The position numbers and the translations under genes were made by a program. This document shows positions 8,671 to 17,627 of a stretch of 64,000 nt of DNA, one piece after another; within the stretch, counting starts at the first letter, position 1, and every line of letters starts with the position of its first letter. A model generated the notes under the pieces. It was not told the DNA's origin, did not search any database, and saw only the letters and a list, made by a program, of their open reading frames with translations. This DNA is from Limimaricola variabilis (GTDB taxonomy: Bacteria; Pseudomonadota; Alphaproteobacteria; Rhodobacterales; Rhodobacteraceae). Location of the stretch: contig NZ_JACIBX010000005.1 in assembly GCF_014195545.1 (NCBI RefSeq), positions 1 to 64,000 on the forward strand, read 5' to 3'.

Positions 8671-9255
8671 ATGGGCGACAGGTTGAGCATCGTAGTGGTG
8701 GAGCCGGATCGGGAGCGCGCGCGCCTGATCGTCGAAAGCCTGCGCGCCACCGGCGACCACGAGATCCGCGTGCTGCATGAGGCGACCGGTCTCGCCCGGC
8801 GGATCGGCGAAGCCGACCCCGACATTGTGCTTATCGACATCGCCGATCCGTCCCGCGACACGCTCGAAGAGCTGGCGCTGGCCTCGGGCCCGCTCGACCG
8901 GCCGGTGGCGATGTTCGTCGATCGCAGCGAGCAGGGGCTCACACGCGCGGCGATCGAAGCCGGGGTCTCGGCCTATGTGGTCGACGGTCTGCGCCCCGAG
9001 CGGCTCAAGCCGGTGCTCGACGCGGCGATGGCGCGGTTTCAGGTGTTCCGGCAGATGAGGACCGAGCTGGCGGCGACGCGCCGCGCGCTCGAGGAGCGCA
9101 AGGTGATCGACCGGGCCAAGGGCATCCTGATGAAGGCGCGCGGCATCGACGAGGGCGAGGCCTATGCGCTGCTGCGCCGCACGGCGATGGATCAGGGGCG
9201 GCGGCTGGCCGAGGTGGCGGAGTCCTTGGTCACCGCGGCGGGGCTGCTGTCATGA
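8671..9255 (+). CDS. nasT: NasT, ANTAR-domain nitrate antitermination regulator
   Basis: 194 residues. The N-terminal half is receiver-like (LSIVVVEPDRERARLIVESL; LIDI at the usual phosphoacceptor position). A coiled-coil linker (FRQMRTELAATRRALEERK) leads into the C-terminal ANTAR RNA-binding domain: IDRAKGILMKARGIDEGEAY then LLRRTAMDQGRRLAEVAE. NasT binds two-hairpin leader RNAs and blocks transcription terminators of nitrate assimilation genes. It is held inactive by NasS without nitrate. The nasS start overlaps its stop (ATGA). A matching RNA target lies just downstream of nasS at 10477-10546. Confidence 0.95.
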   Translation: MGDRLSIVVVEPDRERARLIVESLRATGDHEIRVLHEATGLARRIGEADPDIVLIDIADPSRDTLEELALASGPLDRPVAMFVDRSEQGLTRAAIEAGVSAYVVDGLRPERLKPVLDAAMARFQVFRQMRTELAATRRALEERKVIDRAKGILMKARGIDEGEAYALLRRTAMDQGRRLAEVAESLVTAAGLLS

Positions 9256-10376
9256 ACCTGCCGGTGATCGCGCTGGGCTTCACGCCGCTGGTCGACGCGG
9301 CCCCGGTCATCGTCGCGCGCGAGATGGGCTTCGCCCGCGCCGAGGGTATCGACATCGCGCTGCACCGTGCGCCCTCCTGGTCTGCCTCGCGCGACATGCT
9401 GGCTTTTGGCGCGGTGGACGCGGCGCACATGCTCTCGGCGGTGCCCGTCGCCACGGCGCTGGGGCTGGGCGGGGCGGGCGCGCCGATCCATGCGCTGTCG
9501 GTGCTGTCTCTCAATGGCAATGTGATCGGCGTCAGCCGCGATCTTGCCGCGCGGATGCGCGCGCGGGGGCATGGCTTCGGCTTCGACGATGCAGGCACCG
9601 CCGTGCTGGCGCTGCGCGACGCCGCAGGGGCGGGGCTCAGGATCGGCGTGCCCTTTCCCTTTTCCATGCATGCCGAACTGATCCGCCACTGGCTCGCCAC
9701 CGCGGCACCGGGCGCCGAGGTGCAGATCCGCAGCGTGCCGCCGCCGCTGATGGCCGAGGCGATCGGGGCGGGCGAGATCGACGCCTTCTGCGTCGGCGAA
9801 CCCTGGGGCTCGATCGCAGTGGAAACCGGCACGGGCGAGCTGCTGCTGCCGGGGGCCGCGATCTGGGACGCCGCGCCTGAAAAAGTGCTGGCGGTGCGCG
9901 CCGGAGAGGCGGGTGACCCGGGCTTCGAGCCGTTGCTGCGGGCCGTGTGGCGGGCCGGGCGCTGGCTGGCGCAGCCGGGTAGCCGGACCGCCGCCGCCGA
10001 ACTCCTGGCCCGGCCGGAATATCTCGACATGCCGGCCGAACTGGTCGATCGGGCGCTATCGGGGCGTCTCACGGTCTCCTCGCGCGGCGAGGTGCGGCGC
10101 GTGGATCGGCTGGTGAGCTTCGATCCCACCGAGGCCGGCTACCCCTGGGGCGCACAGGCGGCATGGATCGGCCGCCGCCTGGCAGCGCGCGCCGGGCGCG
10201 ACCCGGAGGCGGCGGCGCGCAGTGTGACGGCCGTGTTTCGCGGTGATCTCTACCGCCGGGCGCTGGCGGCTACCGGCGCTGCGTTGCCCCCGGGCGATTC
10301 CGATCCGCAGGCCCCCGGGCTGCGGCCCGAGCGGTTCTTCGACGGACGCATTTTCGACTCTTCGCCGGTCCGGTGA
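9252..10376 (+). CDS. nasS: NasS, cytosolic nitrate/nitrite sensor
   Basis: 374 residues of the NrtA/CmpA substrate-binding fold but with no signal peptide (it starts [19 protein letters not shown]), the hallmark of NasS. In known systems it binds NasT without nitrate and lets it go when nitrate binds. Nitrate-site regions shared with the transporter protein at 10636 include [10 protein letters not shown] near residue 80, [16 protein letters not shown] near 135 and FCVGEPWGS near 180. It is translationally coupled to nasT through a 4-base overlap, which suits a 1:1 complex. Confidence 0.93.
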   Translation: MNLPVIALGFTPLVDAAPVIVAREMGFARAEGIDIALHRAPSWSASRDMLAFGAVDAAHMLSAVPVATALGLGGAGAPIHALSVLSLNGNVIGVSRDLAARMRARGHGFGFDDAGTAVLALRDAAGAGLRIGVPFPFSMHAELIRHWLATAAPGAEVQIRSVPPPLMAEAIGAGEIDAFCVGEPWGSIAVETGTGELLLPGAAIWDAAPEKVLAVRAGEAGDPGFEPLLRAVWRAGRWLAQPGSRTAAAELLARPEYLDMPAELVDRALSGRLTVSSRGEVRRVDRLVSFDPTEAGYPWGAQAAWIGRRLAARAGRDPEAAARSVTAVFRGDLYRRALAATGAALPPGDSDPQAPGLRPERFFDGRIFDSSPVR

Positions 10377-10426
10377 TCAATTTTCGGGCAGTTCCGCGCA
10401 TGACGTCCGGAGGCAACGCCGCATCG

Positions 10427-10441
10427 CGGCAATGCCCTTGC
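10427..10441 (+). promoter_or_regulatory. sigma-54-like promoter of the nrt-nirBD-nasA operon
   Basis: CGGCAATGCCCTTGC has GG (10428-10429) and GC (10440-10441) at the exact -24/-12 spacing and a full TTGC -12 element; the -24 element is CGGCAA instead of TGGCAC. Transcription would begin near 10453, about 24 bases before the first antiterminator hairpin. Sigma-54/NtrC control would fit nitrogen regulation. No NtrC binding site was identified. Confidence 0.55.
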
Positions 10442-10476
10442 GGCAAGGGAGCGGAAGGGTCCTAATCGACAATGTA

Positions 10477-10546
10477 GGCCGGGCAATGGCGCCGGGCCGA
10501 CCGAATTCTCCCAGCGAATGGGCGATCTGGAGCAAAGCCGCTCGAT
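10477..10546 (+). promoter_or_regulatory. NasT (ANTAR) antiterminator leader, hairpins P1 and P2
   Basis: Two hairpins with six-base loops carrying A at position 1 and G at position 4, the ANTAR recognition signature. P1: stem GGCC-G-GGC (10477-10484) with GCC-G-GGCC (10491-10498), one G-G mismatch, loop AATGGC (10485-10490). P2: stem GAGC (10530-10533) with GCTC (10540-10543), extended by ATC (10525-10527) with GAT (10544-10546), loop AAAGCC (10534-10539). P2 shares bases 10536-10541 with the terminator that follows, so P2 and terminator cannot form together. Position, spacing and gene context all fit NasT-driven antitermination. Confidence 0.8.
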
Positions 10547-10597
10547 GGTTCCGTGACCTTCCGGTCGCGAGATCTGTCGGCGGCTCTTTTTGTTTTT
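10536..10597 (+). terminator. regulated intrinsic terminator in the nas leader
   Basis: AGCCGC (10536-10541) pairs with GCGGCT (10580-10585), extended by CGA/TCG, and encloses a second hairpin CGTGACC/GGTCGCG (10552-10558/10563-10569, loop TTCC). The U-rich tract TTTTTGTTTTT (10587-10597) follows directly. It lies 39 bases before the nrtA start. A further 6-bp hairpin GCCCGG/CCGGGC (10598-10614) follows. Termination here would silence the whole operon without nitrate. Confidence 0.85.
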
Positions 10598-10635
10598 GCC
10601 CGGACCTGCCGGGCCACGGACAGGGAACGACCTTC

Positions 10636-12003
10636 ATGACAAGGCTGACCGCGATCCTCGCTGCTTCCACATTCCTCGCCGGCCCCGCCATGGCCGAAAT
10701 GCTGACGCTGGAGAAGGACGAGCTCACCTTCGGCTTCATCAAGCTCACCGACATGGCGCCGCTCGCGGTGGCCTATGAGCAGGGCTACTTCATGGATGAG
10801 GGGCTGTTCGTCACGCTCGAGGCGCAGGCGAACTGGAAGGTGCTGCTCGACGGCGTCATCGACGGCCAGCTCGACGGCGCGCACATGCTGGCGGGCCAGC
10901 CGCTCGCCGCGACCATCGGCTACGGCACCGAGGCGCATATCGTCACGCCCTTCTCGATGGATCTCAACGGCAACGGCATCACCGTGTCGAACGCCGTCTG
11001 GGAGGCGATGAAGCCCAACATCCCGACCGACGCCGAAGGTCGCCCGCAGCACCCGATCTCGGCCGCGGCCCTGAAGCCGGTGATCGAGCAGTACCGCGCC
11101 GAGGGAAAGCCCTTCAACATGGGCATGGTCTTCCCGGTCTCCACCCATAACTACGAGCTGCGCTACTGGCTCGCCGCAGGGGGCATCGAGCCGGGCTACT
11201 ATTCCGAGCAGAACACCACCGGCCAGATCGGCGCCGAGGCACTGCTGTCGGTGACGCCGCCGCCGCAGATGCCCGCGACGCTCGAGGCCGGCACCATCTA
11301 TGGCTACGCCGTGGGCGAGCCGTGGAACCAGCAGGCTGTCGCCATGGGCATCGGCGTGCCGGTGATCACCGATTACGAGCTTTGGAAGAACAACCCTGAG
11401 AAGGTCTTCGGCCTGACCGCCGACTTCATCGAGGAAAACCCCAATACCACGATCGCCATCACCAAGGCGCTGATCCGCGCCGCGATCTGGCTCGATGAGA
11501 ACGACAACGCCAATCGCGAGGAAGCGGTCGAGATCCTGTCGCGCCCCGAATATGTGGGCGCCGATCCGGAAGTGATCGCGGCCTCGATGACCGGCACCTT
11601 CGAATACGAGAAGGGCGACGTGCGCGAGGTGCCGGACTTCAACACCTTCTTCCGCCACCACGCCACCTATCCCTTCTATTCGGACGCGGTGTGGTACCTC
11701 ACCCAGATGCGCCGCTGGGGTCAGATCGCCGAGGCCAAGCCCGACAGCTGGTACGACGAAGTCGCCAAATCCGTCTACAAGCCCGAGATCTACCTCGAAG
11801 CGGCGCGGATGCTGGTCAAGGAGGGGCTCGCTGACGAGGCCGACTTCCCTTGGGACAGCGACGGCTACAAGGCGCCGACCCCGGCCGCCGATATCATCGA
11901 CGGCATCGGCTATGACGGCCGCACCCCCAACGCCTATCTCGACAGCCTGCCGATCGGGCTGAAGGGCGACCAGACCGTGGTCGGCTCCGAAATCCAGGGC
12001 TGA
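10636..12003 (+). CDS. nrtA: nitrate ABC transporter substrate-binding protein (NrtA/CmpA family)
   Basis: 455 residues, starting with a signal peptide ([20 protein letters not shown]), so it is periplasmic. The family region begins [20 protein letters not shown]. Nitrate-site regions are [12 protein letters not shown] near residue 113, [15 protein letters not shown] near 168 and [15 protein letters not shown] near 220. The C-terminus [20 protein letters not shown] is typical of NrtA. ATG 10636 is chosen for the signal peptide; the frame is open far upstream, but through the leader region. It is the first gene of the operon and delivers nitrate to the permease encoded at 12078. Confidence 0.93.
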   Translation: MTRLTAILAASTFLAGPAMAEMLTLEKDELTFGFIKLTDMAPLAVAYEQGYFMDEGLFVTLEAQANWKVLLDGVIDGQLDGAHMLAGQPLAATIGYGTEAHIVTPFSMDLNGNGITVSNAVWEAMKPNIPTDAEGRPQHPISAAALKPVIEQYRAEGKPFNMGMVFPVSTHNYELRYWLAAGGIEPGYYSEQNTTGQIGAEALLSVTPPPQMPATLEAGTIYGYAVGEPWNQQAVAMGIGVPVITDYELWKNNPEKVFGLTADFIEENPNTTIAITKALIRAAIWLDENDNANREEAVEILSRPEYVGADPEVIAASMTGTFEYEKGDVREVPDFNTFFRHHATYPFYSDAVWYLTQMRRWGQIAEAKPDSWYDEVAKSVYKPEIYLEAARMLVKEGLADEADFPWDSDGYKAPTPAADIIDGIGYDGRTPNAYLDSLPIGLKGDQTVVGSEIQG

Positions 12004-12077
12004 CCCCCGACAGGGACCCCGCCCGGGGTCCCGCCACTCCCATTCCCTCCGCAGATCCCAACCCCCGGAGCACCCCC

Positions 12078-13160
12078 ATGACCGCAGTCGATCCCACCGC
12101 CATCGAGGCTGGCCACAAGGAGGCCCGGCGTGCCCGCTGGTTCGCGCGCCTCGGTGCTGCCGACCGCTGGTTCCAGGTCCTCGGCCTGGCCTGGCTCACC
12201 CCGCTGATCAAGGCCGCCGCCGGTGACAACCCGCGCGCGCAGATGCGCGATGTCTGGCGACTCCTGGGCGTGCCGCTCCTGGCCATCGCGGGCTTTCTCG
12301 CGCTCTGGGCCGCGCTGGCGCCGCAGGTCCAGACCTCGCTCGGCGCGATCCCCGGGCCGGGGCAGGTCTGGACCGAGGCCGTGGGCCTGCACGAGGACGC
12401 GGTTCGCACCGCGGAAAAGAAGGCCCGCTTCGAGGAGCAGGTGGCCCTGCGCAACGAGCGGCTGGTCGAGCAGGGCAGGGCGGATGAGGTCAAGGAAATC
12501 GCCTTCACCGGCTCGCCCTCCTATTACGACCAGATCGGCACCTCGATCATGACCGTGTTCTTCGGCTTCCTGGTGGCCAGCGCCGTGGCGATCCCGCTGG
12601 GCATCATGGCGGGCCTTTCGGCCACCGCCAACGCGGCGCTGAACCCGCTCATCCAGATCTTCAAACCGGTCTCGCCGCTCGCATGGCTGCCGATCGTGAC
12701 CATGGTGGTCTCGGCCGTCAGCGCCGCCGAGGGCGGGCTGTTCGCCAAGTCGTTCCTCGTCTCCGCGATCACCGTGACGCTGTGCTCGCTCTGGCCGACG
12801 CTGATCAACACCGCGCTCGGCGTGGCGCAGGTCGACCGCGATCTGGTCAACGTCTCCAAGGTGCTGAAGATGAGCCCGCGCGCCAAGATCACCAAGCTGG
12901 TGCTGCCCTCGGCGCTGCCACTGATCTTCACCGGGCTGCGGCTGTCGCTCGGCGTGGGCTGGATGGTGCTGATCGCCGCCGAGATGCTGGCGCAGAACCC
13001 GGGCCTCGGAAAATTCGTCTGGGACGAGTTCCAGAACGGCTCCTCCTCCTCGCTGGCGCGGATCATCGTCGCGGTGCTGACCATCGGCATCATCGGCTTC
13101 CTGCTCGATCGGGTGATGTTCGCGCTGCAGTCGCTCTTCACCTACGCCCCGAACCGGTGA
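12078..13160 (+). CDS. nrtB: nitrate ABC transporter permease
   Basis: 360 residues, binding-protein-dependent permease family. A cytoplasmic N-terminal segment and first helix (LLAIAGFLALWAAL) are followed by a charged stretch (EKKARFEEQVALRNERL), then the conserved five-helix core from about 160. The EAA-type cytoplasmic loop lies near residues 257-275 (VNVSKVLKMSPRAKITKLVL), followed by TGLRLSLGVGWMVLIAAEML. Family members form the membrane dimer of nitrate, bicarbonate or taurine importers; the NrtA neighbour points to nitrate. It lies 74 bases after nrtA and 5 bases before the ATPase gene. Confidence 0.92.
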   Translation: MTAVDPTAIEAGHKEARRARWFARLGAADRWFQVLGLAWLTPLIKAAAGDNPRAQMRDVWRLLGVPLLAIAGFLALWAALAPQVQTSLGAIPGPGQVWTEAVGLHEDAVRTAEKKARFEEQVALRNERLVEQGRADEVKEIAFTGSPSYYDQIGTSIMTVFFGFLVASAVAIPLGIMAGLSATANAALNPLIQIFKPVSPLAWLPIVTMVVSAVSAAEGGLFAKSFLVSAITVTLCSLWPTLINTALGVAQVDRDLVNVSKVLKMSPRAKITKLVLPSALPLIFTGLRLSLGVGWMVLIAAEMLAQNPGLGKFVWDEFQNGSSSSLARIIVAVLTIGIIGFLLDRVMFALQSLFTYAPNR

Positions 13161-13165
13161 TCGCC

Positions 13166-14851
13166 ATGACAAGCATCCTGACATTCGACGACGTCTCCAA
13201 GGGTTTCGGCGAAGGCAAGACGCGCAAGGACGTGCTGCGCGGGATCGATCTCGACGTCGCAGAGGGAGAGTTCGTGGCGATCCTCGGCTTCTCGGGTAGC
13301 GGCAAGTCGACGCTGATGAACCTGATGGCCGGGCTGGTGACGCCCGACCAGGGCAGCGTCAGCTTCAAGGGCAAGCCCGTCTCCGGCCCCGGTCCCGAGC
13401 GCGGGCTGGTGTTCCAAAGCTACTCGCTGATGCCCTGGCTCACCGTGGCGGGCAACGTGATGCTCGCGGTCGAGGCGGTGCATCCCAAGCTGTCGAAGGC
13501 CGAGAAGGCCGCCAAGGCGCAGCGCTATATCGAGATGGTGGGTCTGGGCCATGCCACGACCCGCCGCCCGGCCGAGCTGTCGGGTGGCATGCGCCAGCGC
13601 GTCTCTGTCGCCCGCGCCTTGGCAATGGAGCCCGAGGTGCTGCTCCTCGACGAGCCGCTCTCCGCGCTCGACGCGCTGACCCGGGCCAATCTCGCCGACG
13701 AGATCCTCGAGATCTGGGAGCGCGAGCGCACCACCTGCGTGCTGATCACCAACGACGTCGACGAGGCGATCCTGCTCGCCGACCGCATCGTGCCCCTGAA
13801 CCCGGACGGCACGCTGGGCGAGGCGGTGCAGGTGACGCTTCCGCGGCCACGTGACCGGGCGGCCATGAATTCCGACCCCGCCTTCAAGGCGCTGCGGGCC
13901 CGGGTGACGGGCTATCTGATGGATGTCGGCATCAAGTCCCGCGTCGAGGGCACGCGCCGCCTGCCGAACATCCGCCCGGTCCACGACCTGCCCGCCGCGC
14001 AGAAGGCGGCGCAGGAAGGCCTGATCGACGAGCGCTTCCTCGACTTCAGCCAGCTCCACAAGATCTACCCGACGCCGAAAGGCCCGCTGACAGTGGTCGA
14101 GGACTTCAATCTCAAGATGAACCGTGGCGAGTTCATCTCGCTGATCGGCCATTCGGGCTGCGGCAAGTCCACCGTGCTGACCATGGCCGCCGGTCTTAAC
14201 GAGATCTCCAAGGGTGCGATCAAGCTCGACGGCCGCCATGTCGAGGGCGCCGATCCCGAGCGCGCCGTGGTGTTCCAGAGCCCCTCGCTCTTCCCGTGGC
14301 TCACCGCGCGCGAGAACGTCGCGGTGGGGGTCGACCGGGTCTATCCGCGGGCCAGCCAGGGCGAACGGCAGGAGGTGGTCGAACATTACCTTGAACGTGT
14401 GGGTCTCGGCGACGCGATGGACCGGATGGCCTCGGAGATGTCGAACGGCATGCGCCAGCGCGTCGGCATCGCCCGGGCCTTCGCCCTCTCGCCGAAGCTG
14501 CTGCTGCTCGACGAGCCCTTCGGCATGCTCGACAGCCTCACCCGCTGGGAGCTGCAGGAGGTTCTAATGGACGTCTGGGACCGGACCAAGACCACGGCGG
14601 TCTGCGTCACCCATGACGTCGACGAGGCGATCCTCTTGGCCGACCGGGTGGTGATGATGACCAACGGCCCCCGCGCCACCATCGGCAAGATCGTCGACGT
14701 GAACCTGCCGCGTCCGCGCACCCGCAAGGAGCTGCTGGAGCACGCGGACTACTACCACTACCGGCAGGAAGTGCTCGATTTCCTCGAGGAATACGAGCAC
14801 GGCCGTGACCCTCGCAAGAAATCGGCGCCCAGCGCCATCGCAGCGGAGTGA
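13166..14851 (+). CDS. nitrate ABC transporter ATPase with two fused ATP-binding domains
   Basis: 561 residues holding two complete ABC cassettes. Domain 1 (about 1-235): Walker A GFSGSGKS, signature LSGGMRQRVSVARAL, Walker B EVLLLDEPLSALD. A linker of about 60 residues follows (MDVGIKSRVEGTRRLPN). Domain 2 (about 295-545): Walker A GHSGCGKS, signature MSNGMRQRVGIARAF, Walker B KLLLLDEPFGMLD. Cyanobacteria use separate NrtC and NrtD; here both sites of the ATPase dimer are in one chain. NrtC's usual NrtA-like C-terminal domain is absent. The start at 13166 lies 5 bases after the permease stop. Confidence 0.9.
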   Translation: MTSILTFDDVSKGFGEGKTRKDVLRGIDLDVAEGEFVAILGFSGSGKSTLMNLMAGLVTPDQGSVSFKGKPVSGPGPERGLVFQSYSLMPWLTVAGNVMLAVEAVHPKLSKAEKAAKAQRYIEMVGLGHATTRRPAELSGGMRQRVSVARALAMEPEVLLLDEPLSALDALTRANLADEILEIWERERTTCVLITNDVDEAILLADRIVPLNPDGTLGEAVQVTLPRPRDRAAMNSDPAFKALRARVTGYLMDVGIKSRVEGTRRLPNIRPVHDLPAAQKAAQEGLIDERFLDFSQLHKIYPTPKGPLTVVEDFNLKMNRGEFISLIGHSGCGKSTVLTMAAGLNEISKGAIKLDGRHVEGADPERAVVFQSPSLFPWLTARENVAVGVDRVYPRASQGERQEVVEHYLERVGLGDAMDRMASEMSNGMRQRVGIARAFALSPKLLLLDEPFGMLDSLTRWELQEVLMDVWDRTKTTAVCVTHDVDEAILLADRVVMMTNGPRATIGKIVDVNLPRPRTRKELLEHADYYHYRQEVLDFLEEYEHGRDPRKKSAPSAIAAE

Positions 14852-14856
14852 CCGCC

Positions 14857-17298
14857 ATGACCCAGAAACTCGTCGTCATCGGCGCCGGCATGGCCTCCGG
14901 CCGGATGCTTGAGCACCTGTTCGAAAGCGACCCCTCGGCCTATGAAGTCACCCTCTTCAACGCCGAGCCGCGCGGCAACTACAACCGGCTGATGCTCTCT
15001 CCGGTTCTGTCTGGCGAGAAGACCTATGCCGAGATCGTCACCCATGACGAGGATTGGTACGCGGCCACTGGCGTCGCCTGCCGCTTCGGCGAGCGGGTGG
15101 TCGAGATCGACCGGGATCGCAAGGTCGTGGTCGGCGAGAAGGGCGAGGTACCCTATGACAAGCTCGTCGTCGCGACCGGTTCCGACCCCTTCATGATCCC
15201 GCTCCCGGGCCATGACCTCGAAGGCGTGATCCCCTACCGCGACCTCGAGGACACCGAGCGGATGATGGGCCTTTCGGCCAAGCCCGACGCGAAGGCGGTG
15301 GTCATCGGCGGCGGGCTCCTCGGTCTGGAGGCGGCGGCCGGCATGGCCGCGCGCGGCGTCGAGGTCACCGTGGTGCACATCATGGGCCACCTGATGGAGC
15401 GCCAGCTCGACGAAGCGGCGGGGTATCTCCTGCGCCGGGCCCTCACCGACAAGGGCATCAAGGTGATGTGCTCGGCCAACTCCAAGGAGATCCTGGGCGA
15501 GAACGGCCAGGTGAAGGCACTGCTGCTCGATGACGGCACCGAGCTGCCCTGCGACCTGCTGGTCATGGCGGTGGGCATTCGCCCGAGCGTGGCGCTCGCG
15601 AAATCCGCCGGTCTCGCGGTCGGGCGCGGCGTGCATGTCGACGACCAGATGGTCACCTCCGATCCGGACGTGTTGGCGCTGGGCGAATGCGTCGAGCACA
15701 ACGGCGCGGTGTTCGGCCTCGTCGCCCCGCTTTACGACCAGGCCAAGGTGCTGGCCCAGACGCTGCTCGGTCAGGAAGCCGCGTTCCAGCCCAAGGAGGT
15801 CGCGACCAAGCTCAAGGTCACCGGTTGCGACCTGTTCTCGGCTGGCGACTTCGCCGAAGGCGAGGGCCGCGAGGACATCGTGTTCCGCGACCCGGCCCGC
15901 GGCGTCTACAAGCGGCTCGTGCTGGAAGGCGAGCGGCTGATCGGCGCGGTGATGTATGGCGACACCGCCGACGGCGCCTGGTTCCACGGCCTCATCAAGG
16001 ACCGCGAAGACGTCTCGGAGATGCGCGACACGCTGATCTTCGGACCGGCCTTCCAGGGGGGCGCCCAAGCGGACCCTATGGCGGCCGTTGCAGCCTTACC
16101 GGCTGACGCAGAGATCTGCGGCTGCAACGGCGTGTGCAAGGGTCGGATCGTGGAGGCCGTCGAAGGCGGCGCCACGACCATCGAGGACGTGCGCGCCGTG
16201 ACGAAGGCGTCGGGCTCCTGCGGCACCTGCACCGGGCTGGTGGAGCAGGTCATGGCCCTGTCCTTGGGTGATGATTTCGTCATGCCGACCGCCAAGCCGG
16301 TTTGCGGCTGCACCGACCTCACCCACGAGGATGTCCGTCGCCTCATCAAGGCGCGGGAGCTGAAGTCGCAGCCAGCGGTCTGGCAGGAGTTGGGCTGGAC
16401 CACGCCCAATGGCTGCCATGTCTGCCGCCCGGCGGTGAACTACTACCTGCTGGCCGACTGGCCGCTCGAATACCAGGACGACCCGCAAAGCCGCTTCGTC
16501 AACGAGCGCAACCACGCCAACATCCAGAAGGACGGCACCTATTCGGTGGTGCCGCGCATGTGGGGCGGGCTGACCAATTCGCGCGAGCTGCGTGCCATCG
16601 CCGATGCCGCCGACAAGTACGGCGTGCCGACCGTCAAGGTCACTGGCGGCCAGCGCATCGATCTCCTGGGCGTGCGCAAGGAGGATCTGCCCGCGATGTG
16701 GGCCGATCTGAACGAGGCGGGCCTCGTCTCTGGCCACGCCTACTCCAAGGGGCTGCGCACCGTGAAGACCTGCGTCGGGCGCGAGCACTGCCGCTTCGGC
16801 ACGCAGGACAGCACCGGCCTCGGCGTGAAGCTTGAAAAGCGGCTCTGGGGCTCCTGGACGCCGCACAAGGTCAAGCTCGCGGTCTCGGGCTGCCCGCGCA
16901 ACTGCGCCGAGGCGACCTGCAAGGATCTGGGCATCGTCTGCGTCGACTCGGGCTTCGAGATCGGGGTCGGTGGCGCGGCGGGCATGGATCTCAAGGAGAT
17001 CCAGCCCCTGGTGAAGGTCGCGACCGAGGCCGAGGCCGAGGAATGGTCGGTGGCCTTCGTGCAACTCTACCGCGAGCACGCCAAGTATCTCGACCGACCT
17101 TACAAGTGGATTGCCAAGGTCGGCATGGACTGGGTGCGCGCGGCGCTCTCGGACGCGGATGAGCGCGCGGCGTTGGTGGCGCGCTTCGACCTGAGCCAGA
17201 CGATCTATCAGAAGGACCCTTGGGCCGAGCGGGCCGAACCGGCGCAGGCGCGCCGCTTCCAGCCGCTGGCTGATCTCACGCTGGAGGCTGCGGAATGA
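14857..17298 (+). CDS. nirB: assimilatory nitrite reductase [NAD(P)H] large subunit
   Basis: 813 residues. Reduces nitrite to ammonium in the cytoplasm with NirD. Order: an FAD/NAD(P)H domain (1-400; KLVVIGAGMASGRMLE, then VVIGGGLLGLEAAAGM), two BFD-like [2Fe-2S] regions (CGCNGVCKG...GSCGTC near 420-455 and CGCTD...GCHVC near 480-525), a ferredoxin-like repeat, and the siroheme/[4Fe-4S] half (CVGREHCRFGTQDS near 640, SGCPRNCAEATCKDLG near 675). I use ATG 14857; GTG 14848, overlapping the ATPase stop, is an alternative. The nirD start overlaps its stop by 4 bases. No siroheme synthase gene lies in the window. Confidence 0.95.
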   Translation: MTQKLVVIGAGMASGRMLEHLFESDPSAYEVTLFNAEPRGNYNRLMLSPVLSGEKTYAEIVTHDEDWYAATGVACRFGERVVEIDRDRKVVVGEKGEVPYDKLVVATGSDPFMIPLPGHDLEGVIPYRDLEDTERMMGLSAKPDAKAVVIGGGLLGLEAAAGMAARGVEVTVVHIMGHLMERQLDEAAGYLLRRALTDKGIKVMCSANSKEILGENGQVKALLLDDGTELPCDLLVMAVGIRPSVALAKSAGLAVGRGVHVDDQMVTSDPDVLALGECVEHNGAVFGLVAPLYDQAKVLAQTLLGQEAAFQPKEVATKLKVTGCDLFSAGDFAEGEGREDIVFRDPARGVYKRLVLEGERLIGAVMYGDTADGAWFHGLIKDREDVSEMRDTLIFGPAFQGGAQADPMAAVAALPADAEICGCNGVCKGRIVEAVEGGATTIEDVRAVTKASGSCGTCTGLVEQVMALSLGDDFVMPTAKPVCGCTDLTHEDVRRLIKARELKSQPAVWQELGWTTPNGCHVCRPAVNYYLLADWPLEYQDDPQSRFVNERNHANIQKDGTYSVVPRMWGGLTNSRELRAIADAADKYGVPTVKVTGGQRIDLLGVRKEDLPAMWADLNEAGLVSGHAYSKGLRTVKTCVGREHCRFGTQDSTGLGVKLEKRLWGSWTPHKVKLAVSGCPRNCAEATCKDLGIVCVDSGFEIGVGGAAGMDLKEIQPLVKVATEAEAEEWSVAFVQLYREHAKYLDRPYKWIAKVGMDWVRAALSDADERAALVARFDLSQTIYQKDPWAERAEPAQARRFQPLADLTLEAAE

Positions 17299-17627
17299 AC
17301 TGGATCGATGTGGGCGCCCTCGACGATATTCCGCTGCGCGGCGCGCGGCTGGTCAAGACGCCGGTCGGCTGCGTAGCACTGTTTCGTACCGGCGAGGACG
17401 AGGTCTTCGCCGCCTCCGACCGCTGCCCGCATAAGGGCGGGCCGCTGTCGGAGGGCATCGTGCATGGCCGCGCGGTGACCTGCCCGCTGCACAATTGGGT
17501 GTTCGACCTCGAGACCGGCGATGCACAGGGCGCGGATGAGGGATCGATCCCGACCTATCCGCTGCGGGTCGAGAACGGACGGCTGCTGCTCGATGGCGAC
17601 GCGGTGGGCCGCAGGGCGGCGGCATGA
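17295..17627 (+). CDS. nirD: nitrite reductase small subunit, Rieske-like
   Basis: 110 residues, the normal length of NirD. A Rieske [2Fe-2S] fold with both ligand boxes intact: CPHKGGPLSEG near residue 43 and CPLHNWVFDLETG near 64, each with Cys and His in the usual C-x-H and C-x2-H spacing. Many NirD proteins have lost these ligands, so a real cluster is likely here. Its start overlaps the nirB stop and its stop overlaps the nasA start, so the three reductase genes are translationally coupled. Confidence 0.93.
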   Translation: MNWIDVGALDDIPLRGARLVKTPVGCVALFRTGEDEVFAASDRCPHKGGPLSEGIVHGRAVTCPLHNWVFDLETGDAQGADEGSIPTYPLRVENGRLLLDGDAVGRRAAA

